Origin: Bradyrhizobium sp. CSA112
GTDB taxonomy: Bacteria; Pseudomonadota; Alphaproteobacteria; Rhizobiales; Xanthobacteraceae
Assembly (NCBI RefSeq): GCF_029051645.1
Contig: NZ_JAACFS010000001.1
Location: forward strand, 62,001 to 126,000
Length of the DNA stretch: 64,000 bases
Direction of reading: 5' to 3'
Shown here in pieces: positions 15,572-23,684 of the stretch. The stretch's first letter is position 1. Each line of letters begins with the position of its first letter. The notes under the pieces are model-generated. The model searched no databases, had not been told where the DNA came from, and saw only the letters and a list, made by a program, of their open reading frames with translations. The position numbers were made by a program, and so were the translations under genes.

Positions 15572-15948
15572 GATTTACTCAACGTGGTTGAGTTCTCTCC
15601 TGCAATCGCAAACCGCAGCGCGCGACGGGCTATCTCTTTAGCGTCCGCCATCGAAATCAGCGGCTCACCCGGAACGGCGGGATCAGTTTCTGTGCGAACG
15701 GCGACGCCATGGCCGGTAAATTCGCGCTCAATCCAGTCTTCGATAGTGCAGGGATCGATGGCCATAAGGCCCGCCCCGATCTCGCTATCGCCTTCCAGAT
15801 CAGCCATCCGCATGCACCAATCTTCCGAGAAAATGCGATGCAGTTTTGGCTTGTTCGGGCAGTCGGCACTGTCGCAGGTTGGGGCTGTGTTGGCTTCTCC
15901 AATCTGGAGGCAGCCCTTCATGAATCTTTCGCAATAGACTTGTGCCAT
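15568..15948 (-). CDS. 126-aa early phage protein
   Basis: Begins MAQVYCERFMKGCLQIG and includes TCDSADCPNKPKLH, so several Cys in the first 35 residues. The middle is acidic with MADLEGDSEIG and the C-terminus is helical (ADAKEIARRALRFAIAGE). The stop overlaps the start of the 37-residue peptide gene. Zinc binding is possible. No function recognised. Confidence 0.65.
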   Translation of the reverse strand: MAQVYCERFMKGCLQIGEANTAPTCDSADCPNKPKLHRIFSEDWCMRMADLEGDSEIGAGLMAIDPCTIEDWIEREFTGHGVAVRTETDPAVPGEPLISMADAKEIARRALRFAIAGENSTTLSKS

Positions 15949-16037
15949 CAGGGGCTCCGGTGTTTGGTTATACTATCTTCGCGGCTTGAGTATAACGACT
16001 GGTTCTCGCCATCCTCGGTCAAAAAGAGCGTGATAGT

Positions 16038-16532
16038 TCATGCGTATATTCGTGCATCCGACCACCGCTCAAGCATGCAAACGATAGCTCGGCTGACAAA
16101 GGCGGCGAGCTCGGATCGCGTGATCAGCGCCATCTCTGGGTATTCTGCCGGCGAGGTGCGGTCATCTTTTTCGATCAGCTCTTTCCAGAACGTAGAAATG
16201 TCAGCTTCGCGCTCCCCGCTCAAAGAGCGTGAGACACTACAATCACAAGGCCCGTTCGGGTACGCGGGCATGTTGTGGGTGGCGCAGTCGCTGTCGTGGC
16301 TTGCGACCATTTCTGGTATGGAGCGAAGGGCAGCTGCGGCGTTCATATCGGTGCACCATGACGATATCTGCCCCTTGTCGCCGTAATTCTGGCAGTGGCA
16401 GCGGTCCATCCAAAAGCCGTTTTCTGATCTCTCGACGCAATCACACGGCTGCTTGCCTGCCACCCTCTCGATGAGAGCCGCAGCTTCTTCGCGCATCGAA
16501 ATGCGACCTTGTAAAAATTCCGGGCTGGTCAT
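16038..16532 (-). CDS. 164-aa early phage protein, Cys-rich centre
   Basis: An N-terminal helix (MREEAAALIERVAGKQ) is followed by PCDCVERSENGFWMDRCHC and later ISSWCTD and CDCSVSRS, which makes several Cys pairs. The C-terminal helices are charged (SELAAFVSRAIVCMLERW). AAGGA lies upstream of the ATG at 16532. Composition suggests one or two small metal-binding segments. Function unknown. Confidence 0.65.
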   Translation of the reverse strand: MTSPEFLQGRISMREEAAALIERVAGKQPCDCVERSENGFWMDRCHCQNYGDKGQISSWCTDMNAAAALRSIPEMVASHDSDCATHNMPAYPNGPCDCSVSRSLSGEREADISTFWKELIEKDDRTSPAEYPEMALITRSELAAFVSRAIVCMLERWSDARIYA

Positions 16533-16607
16533 TTGATCGATTCCTTGTTTAAGGGCTCAGTCCTCGTCTGCTCTCAAGGGCCGATTAAGTGCGTTAAGCG
16601 GCTGTCC

Positions 16608-16856
16608 TTAGCCAATCGGCGTGTGACCAAGCGGCCGGCTCGGCCGTGGTGGTCCATCGCGTGCATCCATTTTGGCGAAACGCTCACGCATGCGGCTCTG
16701 ATGGATATCGACGCGGGCCAGGATCATGGCGGCTTTTGCTGACTGCACTGACGCCAGTGCCTTGGTGAGTTCAGGATGAGCTTCCAGCGCTTCGATGCGG
16801 TGGACCATGCTGTCGAGATCGTTGACGATGATACTCATGGTGGAATCTTTGTTCAT
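16608..16856 (-). CDS. 82-aa early phage protein, helical
   Basis: ATG at 16856 has GAGGAG upstream at proper spacing. The protein is a helix-rich sequence, VNDLDSMVHRIEALEAHP and LASVQSAKAAMILARVDIHQ, probably coiled coil. A basic, Pro-rich C-terminus ends it (PPRPSRPLGH). Function unknown. Confidence 0.6.
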   Translation of the reverse strand: MNKDSTMSIIVNDLDSMVHRIEALEAHPELTKALASVQSAKAAMILARVDIHQSRMRERFAKMDARDGPPRPSRPLGHTPIG

Positions 16857-16867
16857 GTTTGTTCTCC

Positions 16868-17221
16868 TCACTGGTTGTCGGGCGTGTTGGCCGGCCACGG
16901 TGTCACCAACTTGGCAATAGCGCGAGTGAGCAAGGCCTCGGCTTCCTCGGCGCGCTTTCGCCATGCGCGGTGCATCACACGTTCGGTCGCTAACGCGGAG
17001 CGCCATTTCAGTGAACATGTGCAGTTGCTTTCGCCATAGCTACCGTACCAGCCGCAATTCATAGCGTGCTTTGACAGGTCGCCTAAGCCGGCGTCGCCGC
17101 CGACTGGCGCGCCTTCAGGCCATTTGCTACCCGGCGTCAGACCGGCCAGATGAACCATCTTGCGACGGCAAAGACTGGTCGCGCAGACCTCAGTTGTGAA
17201 CTCGCACTCGCAGATTGCCAT
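16868..17221 (-). CDS. 117-aa early phage protein with Cys motifs
   Basis: Begins MAICECEFTTEVCATSLCRR, with more Cys in NCGWYGSYGESNCTC. The C-terminal half is a helix (AWRKRAEEAEALLTRAIAKL). It lies two bases from the preceding gene, so the two are one transcript. Zinc or iron binding is possible from the Cys spacing. Function unknown. Confidence 0.65.
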   Translation of the reverse strand: MAICECEFTTEVCATSLCRRKMVHLAGLTPGSKWPEGAPVGGDAGLGDLSKHAMNCGWYGSYGESNCTCSLKWRSALATERVMHRAWRKRAEEAEALLTRAIAKLVTPWPANTPDNQ

Positions 17222-17222
17222 A

Positions 17223-17705
17223 TTAATTCTCCGTTGCTACCCGCGCTTGGTCGGGTGAGTATGGCGTGTCGGCGTCTGGCGGAACTTGGGGTTGGATATG
17301 AGGAAGTAAAACCTTTTCCAGCAACTCAAGGCACATGGCCCGAAGAGCGTAGACGCCACCGCTCGCGCCCTCCCATGCCCGCGCGACCTCGAAAATCTGC
17401 TCGAATAGTTGATCCTTGTCCGGCGCCGCCGCCTCGCTGGCGCCTGAGCCTTTGGCAGCACCAGCGTAGAGGGGCCGGTATTCGTTGTCTGGATTTCTCC
17501 AGCCATCCCAGCCATCAGAGAGCGTTGACCACTCTGACCACTCTCCAGCCCATCGCTTGTATCGGTACTGCCACGCGACCGGCTCTTGCCGTGTCGCCGC
17601 TTCGCCGCGCATCTTGCGAGTGCACCCCAGGCCGCAGCCACCCTTGCAATCGGGATACCATGGACATTGTGCTCCATAGAAAGCGGCTTTCACGTCAGTC
17701 ATCAT
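17223..17705 (-). CDS. 160-aa early phage protein
   Basis: ATG at 17705 with GGAGAGA upstream gives MMTDVKAAFYGAQCPW, then a dense Cys block YPDCKGGCGLGC. A central segment EPVAWQYRYKRWAGEWSEW and later YRPLYAG matches a pattern common in small phage proteins, EPVAW to YRPLYA, as in Eaa/Ea22-type proteins. The C-terminal half is helical. Function unknown. Confidence 0.65.
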   Translation of the reverse strand: MMTDVKAAFYGAQCPWYPDCKGGCGLGCTRKMRGEAATRQEPVAWQYRYKRWAGEWSEWSTLSDGWDGWRNPDNEYRPLYAGAAKGSGASEAAAPDKDQLFEQIFEVARAWEGASGGVYALRAMCLELLEKVLLPHIQPQVPPDADTPYSPDQARVATEN

Positions 17706-17862
17706 TCTCTCCGTGGTGTGGTGGTGTTCGATCAGGTCTTGGGGCGCTGTCGGCGATTCCAGTGGCGGGCTCTGCCGTTCTGGGCAAGCCAGAACTTCAA
17801 AACGGTTCGAAACCCGTACCGTCGATGCTTGGGCCACTTAAAATATAGACGGGGCGGAAGGT

Positions 17863-18057
17863 TCACTTGCGCTCTCCATTCGCGGCCCGATTGTGCGCCT
17901 CAACGATAAGTTCGGCGTTGGCCTTGGTCATGCACGGGTAGACCAAGATTGCCTCGTTGTTTTTGACCGAGTCGGGGTCATTCGTCTCGATGCCGTACAA
18001 CCCTCTCGGGTAGGTCGGAACTTGAATGATGCGCCACTTGGTTGGTTCTTTGGTCAT
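17863..18057 (-). CDS. 64-aa early phage protein
   Basis: Begins MTKEPTKWRIIQVPTYPR and ends AELIVEAHNRAANGERK; it has a mixed, balanced composition. It lies inside the 3' part of the preceding minus-strand gene for 80 bases in a different frame. A ribosome binding site GAGGAACCC lies upstream of the ATG. No family recognised. Confidence 0.6.
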   Translation of the reverse strand: MTKEPTKWRIIQVPTYPRGLYGIETNDPDSVKNNEAILVYPCMTKANAELIVEAHNRAANGERK

Positions 18058-18241
18058 GGGTTCCTCGGTGTTCGGTATATTCGTCCCGTAACGACAGCAC
18101 TACGCGACCCCGGCAGGGTTTGTTCTGGTCGTCGGCGCGCCTGACAACCCCGCACTTTCGGCAACACTCATAGCCAATGAACTGAGGCGCGAACCAGTCG
18201 TGGATGCCGACGCCTAGAAGGTCTGGAAGAGGGTTCTCCAT
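17978..18241 (-). CDS. 87-aa early phage protein with zinc-finger-like Cys
   Basis: ATG at 18241 gives MENPLPDLLGVGIHDWFA, then YECCRKCGVVRRADDQ and NKPCRGRV, a short Cys cluster resembling a zinc ribbon. The last 35 residues overlap the next gene and are low confidence. GAGGAAC lies upstream of the start. Function unknown. Confidence 0.55.
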   Translation of the reverse strand: MENPLPDLLGVGIHDWFAPQFIGYECCRKCGVVRRADDQNKPCRGRVVLSLRDEYTEHRGTHDQRTNQVAHHSSSDLPERVVRHRDE

Positions 18242-18261
18242 GGGGGTTCCTCGTTGATCGG

Positions 18262-18414
18262 TCAACTGCGGGCGGCTAGGGCGATTTCGTCTGCGATCTC
18301 TTCCAGCAGTTCCTGGGTGTCTATGTTCAGGATGCGCTGGTTATTATCGTAGTCGCGCTTGCGCTTCGCCATGATGCGCCGAAGGATCAGTTCTAGGCGT
18401 TCAAGATCGGTCAT
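18262..18414 (-). CDS. 50-aa charged helical phage protein
   Basis: The frame reads MTDLERLELILRRIMAKRK, then NNQRILNIDTQELLEEIA, ending AALAARS-like and stop. It is highly charged and helical. Its ATG overlaps the stop of the previous gene (ATGA), a standard coupling arrangement in this cluster. Function unknown. Confidence 0.6.
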   Translation of the reverse strand: MTDLERLELILRRIMAKRKRDYDNNQRILNIDTQELLEEIADEIALAARS

Positions 18415-18701
18415 TTTGCCTCGCTCTGTTGATGACCATTCGTCACTGGTGGGAAGTCCTCGGGGTCGAGCGTTTCGCCGCGGGCAAGAGCCGCGCGAGC
18501 GCCGGCTTCCGTCAGGTAGAAGTGAGCGAGCTTGCCGCCACCCTTCTCGCGGGCCGCCATACCGTCCTTAACGAGTTCGTCCCATTCGCGTTCAACGGCC
18601 GAGCCGCAAGACGTGAAGTATCGGTTTCGATATGATTGGCCGCTCTCGTTCGGCAACCCAAGCGCATGGCGCGCCATGGCAATTTGCTCGGTAGTCATCA
18701 T
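18411..18701 (-). CDS. 96-aa early phage protein
   Basis: Begins MMTTEQIAMARHALGLPNE followed by SYRNRYFTSCGSAVEREW, a pattern common among small phage proteins (ALGLPN and YRNR), then FYLTEAGARAALARGETL. It looks like a winged-helix-type small domain (LTEAGARAAL), but assignment is uncertain. GGGAGACCGAGGC precedes the ATG. Stop overlaps the next start. Confidence 0.65.
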   Translation of the reverse strand: MMTTEQIAMARHALGLPNESGQSYRNRYFTSCGSAVEREWDELVKDGMAAREKGGGKLAHFYLTEAGARAALARGETLDPEDFPPVTNGHQQSEAK

Positions 18702-18719
18702 GCCTCGGTCTCCCTATGC

Positions 18720-19001
18720 CTACTGAATACTGCGGTGCCCGTCGCCGAACAGCGCATTCCAAAGTTCGTTGGCCTCGGTGCTAGCCTGTTCCATTTCATG
18801 GGTGGTCCAGATCGCGCCGTTGACCATCAATTCGCCGTTGACAATGTAAATGTAACTCCCCGGTTGGAGGTCTACGCGCTGGCTTTCCATGACCAGCAGA
18901 AGCGGAATCCAAAACGGCCACTCCTCGCCGTTCCGCACCGTCCGGCCCCAGACGATGCCGTCATCAACCTCATCGATCCAGCCTTCTTCAATCATGGGCA
19001 T
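18720..19001 (-). CDS. 93-aa early phage protein
   Basis: ATG at 19001 is preceded by AAGGAG at good spacing, giving MPMIEEGWIDEVDDGIVWG. The sequence is acidic and aromatic with beta-type stretches (WPFWIPLLLVMES, GSYIYIVNGELMV). No motif is seen. It lies 18 bases from the next gene in the cluster. Confidence 0.6.
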   Translation of the reverse strand: MPMIEEGWIDEVDDGIVWGRTVRNGEEWPFWIPLLLVMESQRVDLQPGSYIYIVNGELMVNGAIWTTHEMEQASTEANELWNALFGDGHRSIQ

Positions 19002-19017
19002 CAACGCTCTCCTTGCC

Positions 19018-19239
19018 TCACTGAGCAGCTAGAAGCCGCTGCAAGCCATCCATCTGCCGTTTGAGCAGGTCGGCTGGCGGATTGGGCAGCTTGATCAGCT
19101 CGGCTATGTTTGAGCAGTGGCAGCCGACCGCGCTCTTGGCCCCGTGCTTGACCCTGGTAGCGATCAGGTTGGCCCTGAGAACGTCCCGTGAACTCCCGTG
19201 TGCCGCTGGCGTGTCAGTTTTTGAATCTGTTCTATCCAT
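19018..19239 (-). CDS. 73-aa first strong gene of the early minus-strand cluster
   Basis: ATG at 19239 has AGGAGCGAAC upstream. The protein begins MDRTDSKTDTPAAHGSSR and is basic and helical, with a single CHC pair (VGCHCSNIAELIKL) and C-terminal KRQMDGLQRLLAAQ. It is the first convincingly translated gene of the minus-strand cluster. Function unknown. Confidence 0.55.
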   Translation of the reverse strand: MDRTDSKTDTPAAHGSSRDVLRANLIATRVKHGAKSAVGCHCSNIAELIKLPNPPADLLKRQMDGLQRLLAAQ

Positions 19240-19302
19240 GTTCGCTCCTGTTCTTCCGTTATCGGAAGGGCTAGACGCAAAAAGCGTAATAAAATCATTG
19301 GT

Positions 19303-19322
19303 GGTGTTCTCCTATGAACACC
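19303..19322. promoter_or_regulatory. Perfect inverted repeat upstream of the early minus-strand genes
   Basis: GGTGTTC and GAACACC are separated by six bases (TCCTAT), a perfect seven-base palindrome with the form of a repressor operator. It lies 64 bases upstream of the first strong minus-strand gene. On the minus strand an AGGAG in the right arm is followed by a 44-codon frame (19298 to 19164) that overlaps the first gene and could be a leader. Operator function is inferred. Confidence 0.35.
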
Positions 19323-19659
19323 CCCCGGACGGGTCTTTTATTTTCGGCCTGATTTTCAGAAAATGCCGCGTCGGGCCGACTTGCAGACCGCAAGCTCTCC
19401 GTCCGCGTGACGCCTCGATTCCCCGCGTCTTTTCAAACAAAGTTATCGAGCGCGTTTCGCAACGCGGCCATGCTGCCGTGCAGCTTGACGGTGAATAGAA
19501 CTGACAACTCCGTACTTGTCCGGGTTTCTTCGATCCGTTGCGCGCTCCATAACGCCACGTACTGGACAAGGAGAAAGTTTTCCACAGAATATACCTGTCA
19601 CGTCCAATTGATTCGTCTCAGGTAGCGTCTGCGTCCGTCTCTCTCTTACGGGCTGATTT
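19323..19659. other. Prophage/host boundary region without clear gene
   Basis: 337 bases between the early prophage cluster and the host TIGR03809 gene. Open frames here are weak and lack ribosome binding sites. The right attachment site probably lies here, because phage-type genes end to the left and a host gene begins to the right, but the left end is outside the window, so no core repeat can be matched. Confidence 0.4.
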
Positions 19660-20172
19660 ATGGCACATCCTGCAGACGTAGCGCGCGGCCGCAATATCGT
19701 TGCGCGCTGGTGCAACCTTGCCGAGCAGCGGCTGGAATACCTCACCGAACTGTTCGAGACCGGGCGCTGGCGCCGCTATCACACCGAAGTCGAATTTCTC
19801 GAAAACATCCAGGAAGCCAAGGCCGCCGTCGAAACCTGGCGCGACCTGTTGAGCCAGGAGGCCGCGCTCGACAACACGGCGATCGACATGGCCTGGCTTG
19901 GCCGCCGTCGCACGACGCCAATGCTGCTGACGCCGCTGCCGCGCGATGAAGGGTTCCGTCAGCCGGTTGTGCAGCTTCAGCCAGCGCCGGTTGCCGCCGC
20001 GCCGCCGCGCGACGTTCCCGCCGACGTTCTGGTCGCGCTGGAAAGCCAACTCGTCGCTGCGGACGAGGCGCCTTCCGTGCCCGACGCACCGCCGCTGGAC
20101 GAAATGCCGTTGCCGGCACTCAGTCTCGATGTGATGAAGGAACGCTATCCGCTGCTGCGCAACGCGCTGTAG
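19660..20172 (+). CDS. TIGR03809-type conserved protein
   Basis: 170 residues beginning MAHPADVARGRNIVARWC. The helical first 85 residues (WCNLAEQRLEYLTELFET, RYHTEVEFLENIQEAKAAV) match the family known as TIGR03809, found in Bradyrhizobiaceae next to TIGR03808. The C-terminal half is Pro/Ala-rich. It is convergent with the TIGR03808 gene on the other strand, which supports this as undisturbed host DNA beyond the prophage. Function unknown. Confidence 0.8.
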   Translation: MAHPADVARGRNIVARWCNLAEQRLEYLTELFETGRWRRYHTEVEFLENIQEAKAAVETWRDLLSQEAALDNTAIDMAWLGRRRTTPMLLTPLPRDEGFRQPVVQLQPAPVAAAPPRDVPADVLVALESQLVAADEAPSVPDAPPLDEMPLPALSLDVMKERYPLLRNAL

Positions 20173-20193
20173 CCGAGCGAGGGAGGGCGCCAA

Positions 20194-21564
20194 CTAACGC
20201 CGCACCGCGTTGCCTCCGACCACCACCTGCGCGTAGCGCTGGGCGCCTTCGGCTGACAGATCGGTCGTGATGGTGCGGGCGTGATCGAGGCCGACCACGG
20301 CGCCGCGCGGGGTTTCCGAAATCATGTTGTTGTTGACCAGCGCCGTGCCGGCGCCGGGCACCACCGATACTCCGACACCGACAAAGGCGTTGCGGATGAC
20401 ATTGCCCGTGATGGCGACGTTGCGGAGATATTTGCCCCAGCCGGCAATGATGCCGAATGAGGGCGCGTTTTCGATCACGTTGCCTGACACCGTCGAGTCC
20501 GCCTCGACATAGATGCCGATACCGGCGTCGTCGTCGGGCGCGGTACCGATCGGCCGTTTCGGCAGCAGATTGCGGATGATGTTGCCCTGGACCACGGCGA
20601 TGCGGCCGCCTTCGTTGAAATTGCAGACGGAGACGCCGACGGCGGCGCCGTCGACGGTGTTGTTGGCGATTACGGCGGCTTCGAACGCGAATTCCGAATA
20701 GAGCGCGACCTCGCGGACGTTGCTGACGCTGTTGCCCGTGATCTGGATGTTCGAGGCCGAATTGCCGCGCACCGCCGAGTAATCGCAATTCTTGATGCGG
20801 TTGCCGCGCACGATCACATTGCCGGCGCGGTAGGCGTTGATGGCGTTGCCATACTGCCCGGAGCCGCCGGGCCCGGCCTTGATGTCCTCGATGCGGTTGT
20901 CGAGAACCAGCGTGCCGTCGTCACCGATCGACGTGCGGAGGATCTCGATGCCGTTGTCATTGGTATCGATGATGGTGTTGCGCGACACGATCAGGCCCCT
21001 GGCGTCGAAGGACACAACCGCGGTAGTCGCGATCTTCGTGAAGATGTTGCCGGAGATGTCGCCCGAGACTTGCTCCAGCCAGATGCCGTTGCCGCCGCTG
21101 CCTGATATTTCGCAGTCGGCGATGCGGACGTCGCGACCGCCGAGGCAGTGCACGAGCCCGCGGCGCGTCGGCAATGCAATATTGCCGCCGTCGAAGATGA
21201 TACCGGTCAGGTCGATGCTGTTGGCGCTTTCGCCCTGCAGCATCGATGCGCCGCCAGTGAATACGAGCTTGGTCGCGCCGCGCACGCCGACCAGTTGGGT
21301 GCCGTTCGAAAGGCGCAGCATGCCGGTGCGGTAGACCCCCGGCGGCAGCGCCAGCGGCACTTGCGCGCGCGCAGCCTCGTCGATCGCGCGCTGCAGTTTC
21401 GCGGTCTGATCGTCCGGGCTGCCCGGACGCACGCCATATTGCGTGACGTCGCGCCCAAGCGCGGAAGCGGGCGGCGCCGCGCGGGCGGGCTCCGGCGACA
21501 TTGCGAGCGCGCCGGCCATACCGGCGGCGGATGCTCCAATGAGGTGGCGGCGGTTCATGTCCAT
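20194..21564 (-). CDS. TIGR03808-type Tat-exported parallel beta-helix protein
   Basis: 456 residues from the ATG at 21564, giving MDMNRRHLIGASAAGMAG, a Tat signal (NRRHLIG) with cleavage after AARA-type Ala residues. A YGVRPGSPDDQTAKLQRAI segment is typical of pectate-lyase-like folds. Residues 120 to 450 are repeats of NxIxN type (GNIFTKI, NTIIDTND, NRIEDI), a right-handed parallel beta helix. These features match TIGR03808, a twin-arginine exported repeat family. Carbohydrate binding or cleavage is possible but unproven. The open frame extends 74 codons upstream but without signal features. Confidence 0.8.
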   Translation of the reverse strand: MDMNRRHLIGASAAGMAGALAMSPEPARAAPPASALGRDVTQYGVRPGSPDDQTAKLQRAIDEAARAQVPLALPPGVYRTGMLRLSNGTQLVGVRGATKLVFTGGASMLQGESANSIDLTGIIFDGGNIALPTRRGLVHCLGGRDVRIADCEISGSGGNGIWLEQVSGDISGNIFTKIATTAVVSFDARGLIVSRNTIIDTNDNGIEILRTSIGDDGTLVLDNRIEDIKAGPGGSGQYGNAINAYRAGNVIVRGNRIKNCDYSAVRGNSASNIQITGNSVSNVREVALYSEFAFEAAVIANNTVDGAAVGVSVCNFNEGGRIAVVQGNIIRNLLPKRPIGTAPDDDAGIGIYVEADSTVSGNVIENAPSFGIIAGWGKYLRNVAITGNVIRNAFVGVGVSVVPGAGTALVNNNMISETPRGAVVGLDHARTITTDLSAEGAQRYAQVVVGGNAVRR

Positions 21565-21723
21565 GGTGAATGGCCCTCGCGCAATGCAGATCGCTGCGTC
21601 AGCGCCTTCATAGGTATCGCGAAAATGCGGCCGGGCATGGTGAAGACCGGGAAGAAGGGCGGCGATTGTTTGGGGTAGGGTTAATGTTGGGTAGGATGAC
21701 GAACTGCGCTCCGAAGCAATCAT

Positions 21724-21833
21724 TAAACCCTCATGGTGAGGAGGCGCGTAGCGTCGTCTCGAACCACGAGGCCCGGCTGGTGCCATTCATCCTTCGAGAC
21801 GCCGCTGCGCGGCTCCTCAGGATGAGGTCTGAC
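21724..21833. repeat. Palindromic intergenic repeat (Bradyrhizobium-type)
   Basis: About 110 bases made of two related half-palindromes: one runs from CCTCATGGTGAGGAGGCGCG to CGTCTCGAACCACGAGGCC and the other from CATCCTTCGAGACGC to GCTCCTCAGGATGAGG. The shape (TCGAGACG and GGATGAGG ends) is that of short repeats dispersed through Bradyrhizobium-like genomes, by memory. It fills the gap between divergent pieces and carries no gene. Confidence 0.7.
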
Positions 21834-21851
21834 ACCGGTGAGCCAGCGAAG

Positions 21852-22496
21852 CTACGCTGCCCTTCGCGTCAGCCTTACCATTTCCAGCAGCATCGCTTCG
21901 CCGGCGTCGACCAGCTCGTCCAGCGTGATGCGCGGAAAGCCCTTGCGCCTGACAGCGCCGCCGCGCGCGAGCGGCGGGATGTGGACGAAGGCGGCGAGGC
22001 GGGGACCGTTGTCGGTATCGACCGCTTCGATCGCGCGCCAGCTCAGGTAGTTGCAGAGATAGCTTCCTGCGTCGCGCGAGGCGCGGGCATCGAGGCCGGT
22101 GCCCCTGGCTGCACGCAGCAGCTTTGCGGTATGCGGGCCGAACTTCTGCGAATCAGCACCGTCGGCGATCGATCCCTTGTGGGAACGTGTCTGAGCCGCG
22201 TCCGGCCACAGCATGGTGACGGCGTTGCGGGCGCGGGTCTCGACCCGGAGATATCCGGTGCGGCCGGCGAGGCCGAACATCAGGAGCGCGTGCGGTTTGT
22301 GCTGTGCCAGCGCGACCGGCAATTCGCGATCGACCGCCTTGTAGGTCACGGGAAAGATGTGGCTGGACAGTTCGACCTCGGCGAAGGCAGGACGTCGCAG
22401 CCGCGTCAGGCGAACCACCAGCGACTGCGTGGGATTGTGGGGCGCACCGGGAAACGGGCCGAAGCCGGTGACGAGAATGCGAAGTTTTTCGCTCAA
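21852..22496 (-). CDS. pcp: Pyroglutamyl-peptidase I (peptidase C15)
   Basis: 214 residues. It begins KLRILVTGFGPFPGAPHNP, the family opening. The catalytic triad is visible: Glu86 in GYLRVETRARN, Cys148 in SYLCNYLSW and His172 in FVHIP. It removes N-terminal pyroglutamate from peptides in the cytoplasm. Length fits the family. It reads on the minus strand upstream of a repeat and is not clearly in an operon. Confidence 0.85.
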   Translation of the reverse strand: MSEKLRILVTGFGPFPGAPHNPTQSLVVRLTRLRRPAFAEVELSSHIFPVTYKAVDRELPVALAQHKPHALLMFGLAGRTGYLRVETRARNAVTMLWPDAAQTRSHKGSIADGADSQKFGPHTAKLLRAARGTGLDARASRDAGSYLCNYLSWRAIEAVDTDNGPRLAAFVHIPPLARGGAVRRKGFPRITLDELVDAGEAMLLEMVRLTRRAA

Positions 22497-22515
22497 ATGA
22501 ATCAGCTTCTCCTCT

Positions 22516-22618
22516 CGTCATGCCCGCGAAGGCGGGCATCCAGTAAACACCGACATACGTGTGATCCCAACTGACAACTGTGGAATACTGGATCGTCCGC
22601 CTTCGCGGACGATGACAC
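22516..22618. repeat. Palindromic intergenic repeat between meaB and pcp
   Basis: The left arm CGTCATGCCCGCGAAGGCGG ends GGGCATCCAGTA and the right arm begins TACTGGATCGTCCGC and ends CGCGGACGATGACAC. The arms are mostly complementary, so a long hairpin is possible. It is a common type of intergenic element in Bradyrhizobium-like genomes. No gene lies inside. Confidence 0.7.
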
Positions 22619-22638
22619 AAACATCGTATCGAGCCAAC

Positions 22639-23631
22639 CTAGCGCAGCATCTCCGCTATCTGCTCCGCGGCGACGGCCGGCGTGATGCGGCCGTCGGCGA
22701 CCTCAGCCTCGGTCTTCTTCACCTTGGCGCGGATCGCGGCATCGGCGCGCAGCCGCGCCATCATGCGCTGCTCCAGCATCGACCACATCCATTTCACCTG
22801 CTGCTCACGCCGCCGCGCGGCGAACTCGCCAGAGGCGTTCATGGCGGTGCGGTGATCGAGGATCTTCTGCCATAGCGCGTCCATGCCGGTGCCGGTCAAC
22901 GCCGAATAGGTCAGGACCGGCGGATGCCAATGCTGCGAGCGGGCGCTCAGAATATGCAGCGCGGAGCGATATTCGGCCGCCGCCAGGTTGGCGCGCTTGA
23001 CGTTGTCGCCATCGGCCTTGTTGATCGCGACCATGTCGGCGAGCTCGACCAGCCCCTTCTTGATGCCCTGCAGTTCGTCGCCGGCGCCGGGCAGCATCAA
23101 CGCAAGGAAGAAATCGGTCATGTCGCAGACCGCGGTTTCGGACTGGCCGATGCCGACGGTCTCCACCAGCACCACGTCGAATCCGGCCGCCTCGCACAGC
23201 AGCATCGCCTCGCGGGTTTTTGCGGCGACCCCACCAAGTGTACCGGACGAGGGCGAGGGTCGGATGAAGGCGGCTTCCGAATTCGCCAGCCGCGCCATCC
23301 GCGTCTTGTCACCGAGGATCGAGCCGCCGGTGCGTGCCGAAGAGGGGTCCACCGCCAGCACCGCGACCTTGTGGCCGCGCTCGATCAGGAACATGCCGAG
23401 CGCATCGATAGTGGTGGATTTGCCGACCCCGGGCGAGCCGGTGATGCCGACACGGACTGCCTTGCCGGTGTCTGATAGCAGCGCTTGCACCAGATCGCGG
23501 GCAGCCGCCTGATGATCGCCGCGCCGGCTTTCGATCAGCGTGATCGCCCGCGCCAGCGCCGCACGCTGGCCGGCGCGGAGATCCTTGGCAAGCTTCTTGA
23601 AATCGGGAGGAACATTCTTCGGCAGGGTCAT
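22639..23631 (-). CDS. meaB: Methylmalonyl-CoA mutase-associated GTPase MeaB (ArgK family)
   Basis: 330 residues from ATG 23631 (MTLPKNVPPDFKKLA). GTPase motifs: GITGSPGVGKST (62-73), VETVGIGQSE (156-165) and NKAD (204-207). The C-terminal helical arm LEQRMMARLRADAAIR is that of MeaB dimers. It gates cofactor loading and protects adenosylcobalamin in methylmalonyl-CoA mutase, whose genes lie 5 kb away on the same strand. The open frame runs further upstream into the tctA region but that is a shadow of tctA. Confidence 0.9.
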   Translation of the reverse strand: MTLPKNVPPDFKKLAKDLRAGQRAALARAITLIESRRGDHQAAARDLVQALLSDTGKAVRVGITGSPGVGKSTTIDALGMFLIERGHKVAVLAVDPSSARTGGSILGDKTRMARLANSEAAFIRPSPSSGTLGGVAAKTREAMLLCEAAGFDVVLVETVGIGQSETAVCDMTDFFLALMLPGAGDELQGIKKGLVELADMVAINKADGDNVKRANLAAAEYRSALHILSARSQHWHPPVLTYSALTGTGMDALWQKILDHRTAMNASGEFAARRREQQVKWMWSMLEQRMMARLRADAAIRAKVKKTEAEVADGRITPAVAAEQIAEMLR

Positions 23632-23684
23632 GCCATGGTTTACAACGGCCGTGCCGTGCAGGCGAGGGGGCCTGCGCGGTCCCG

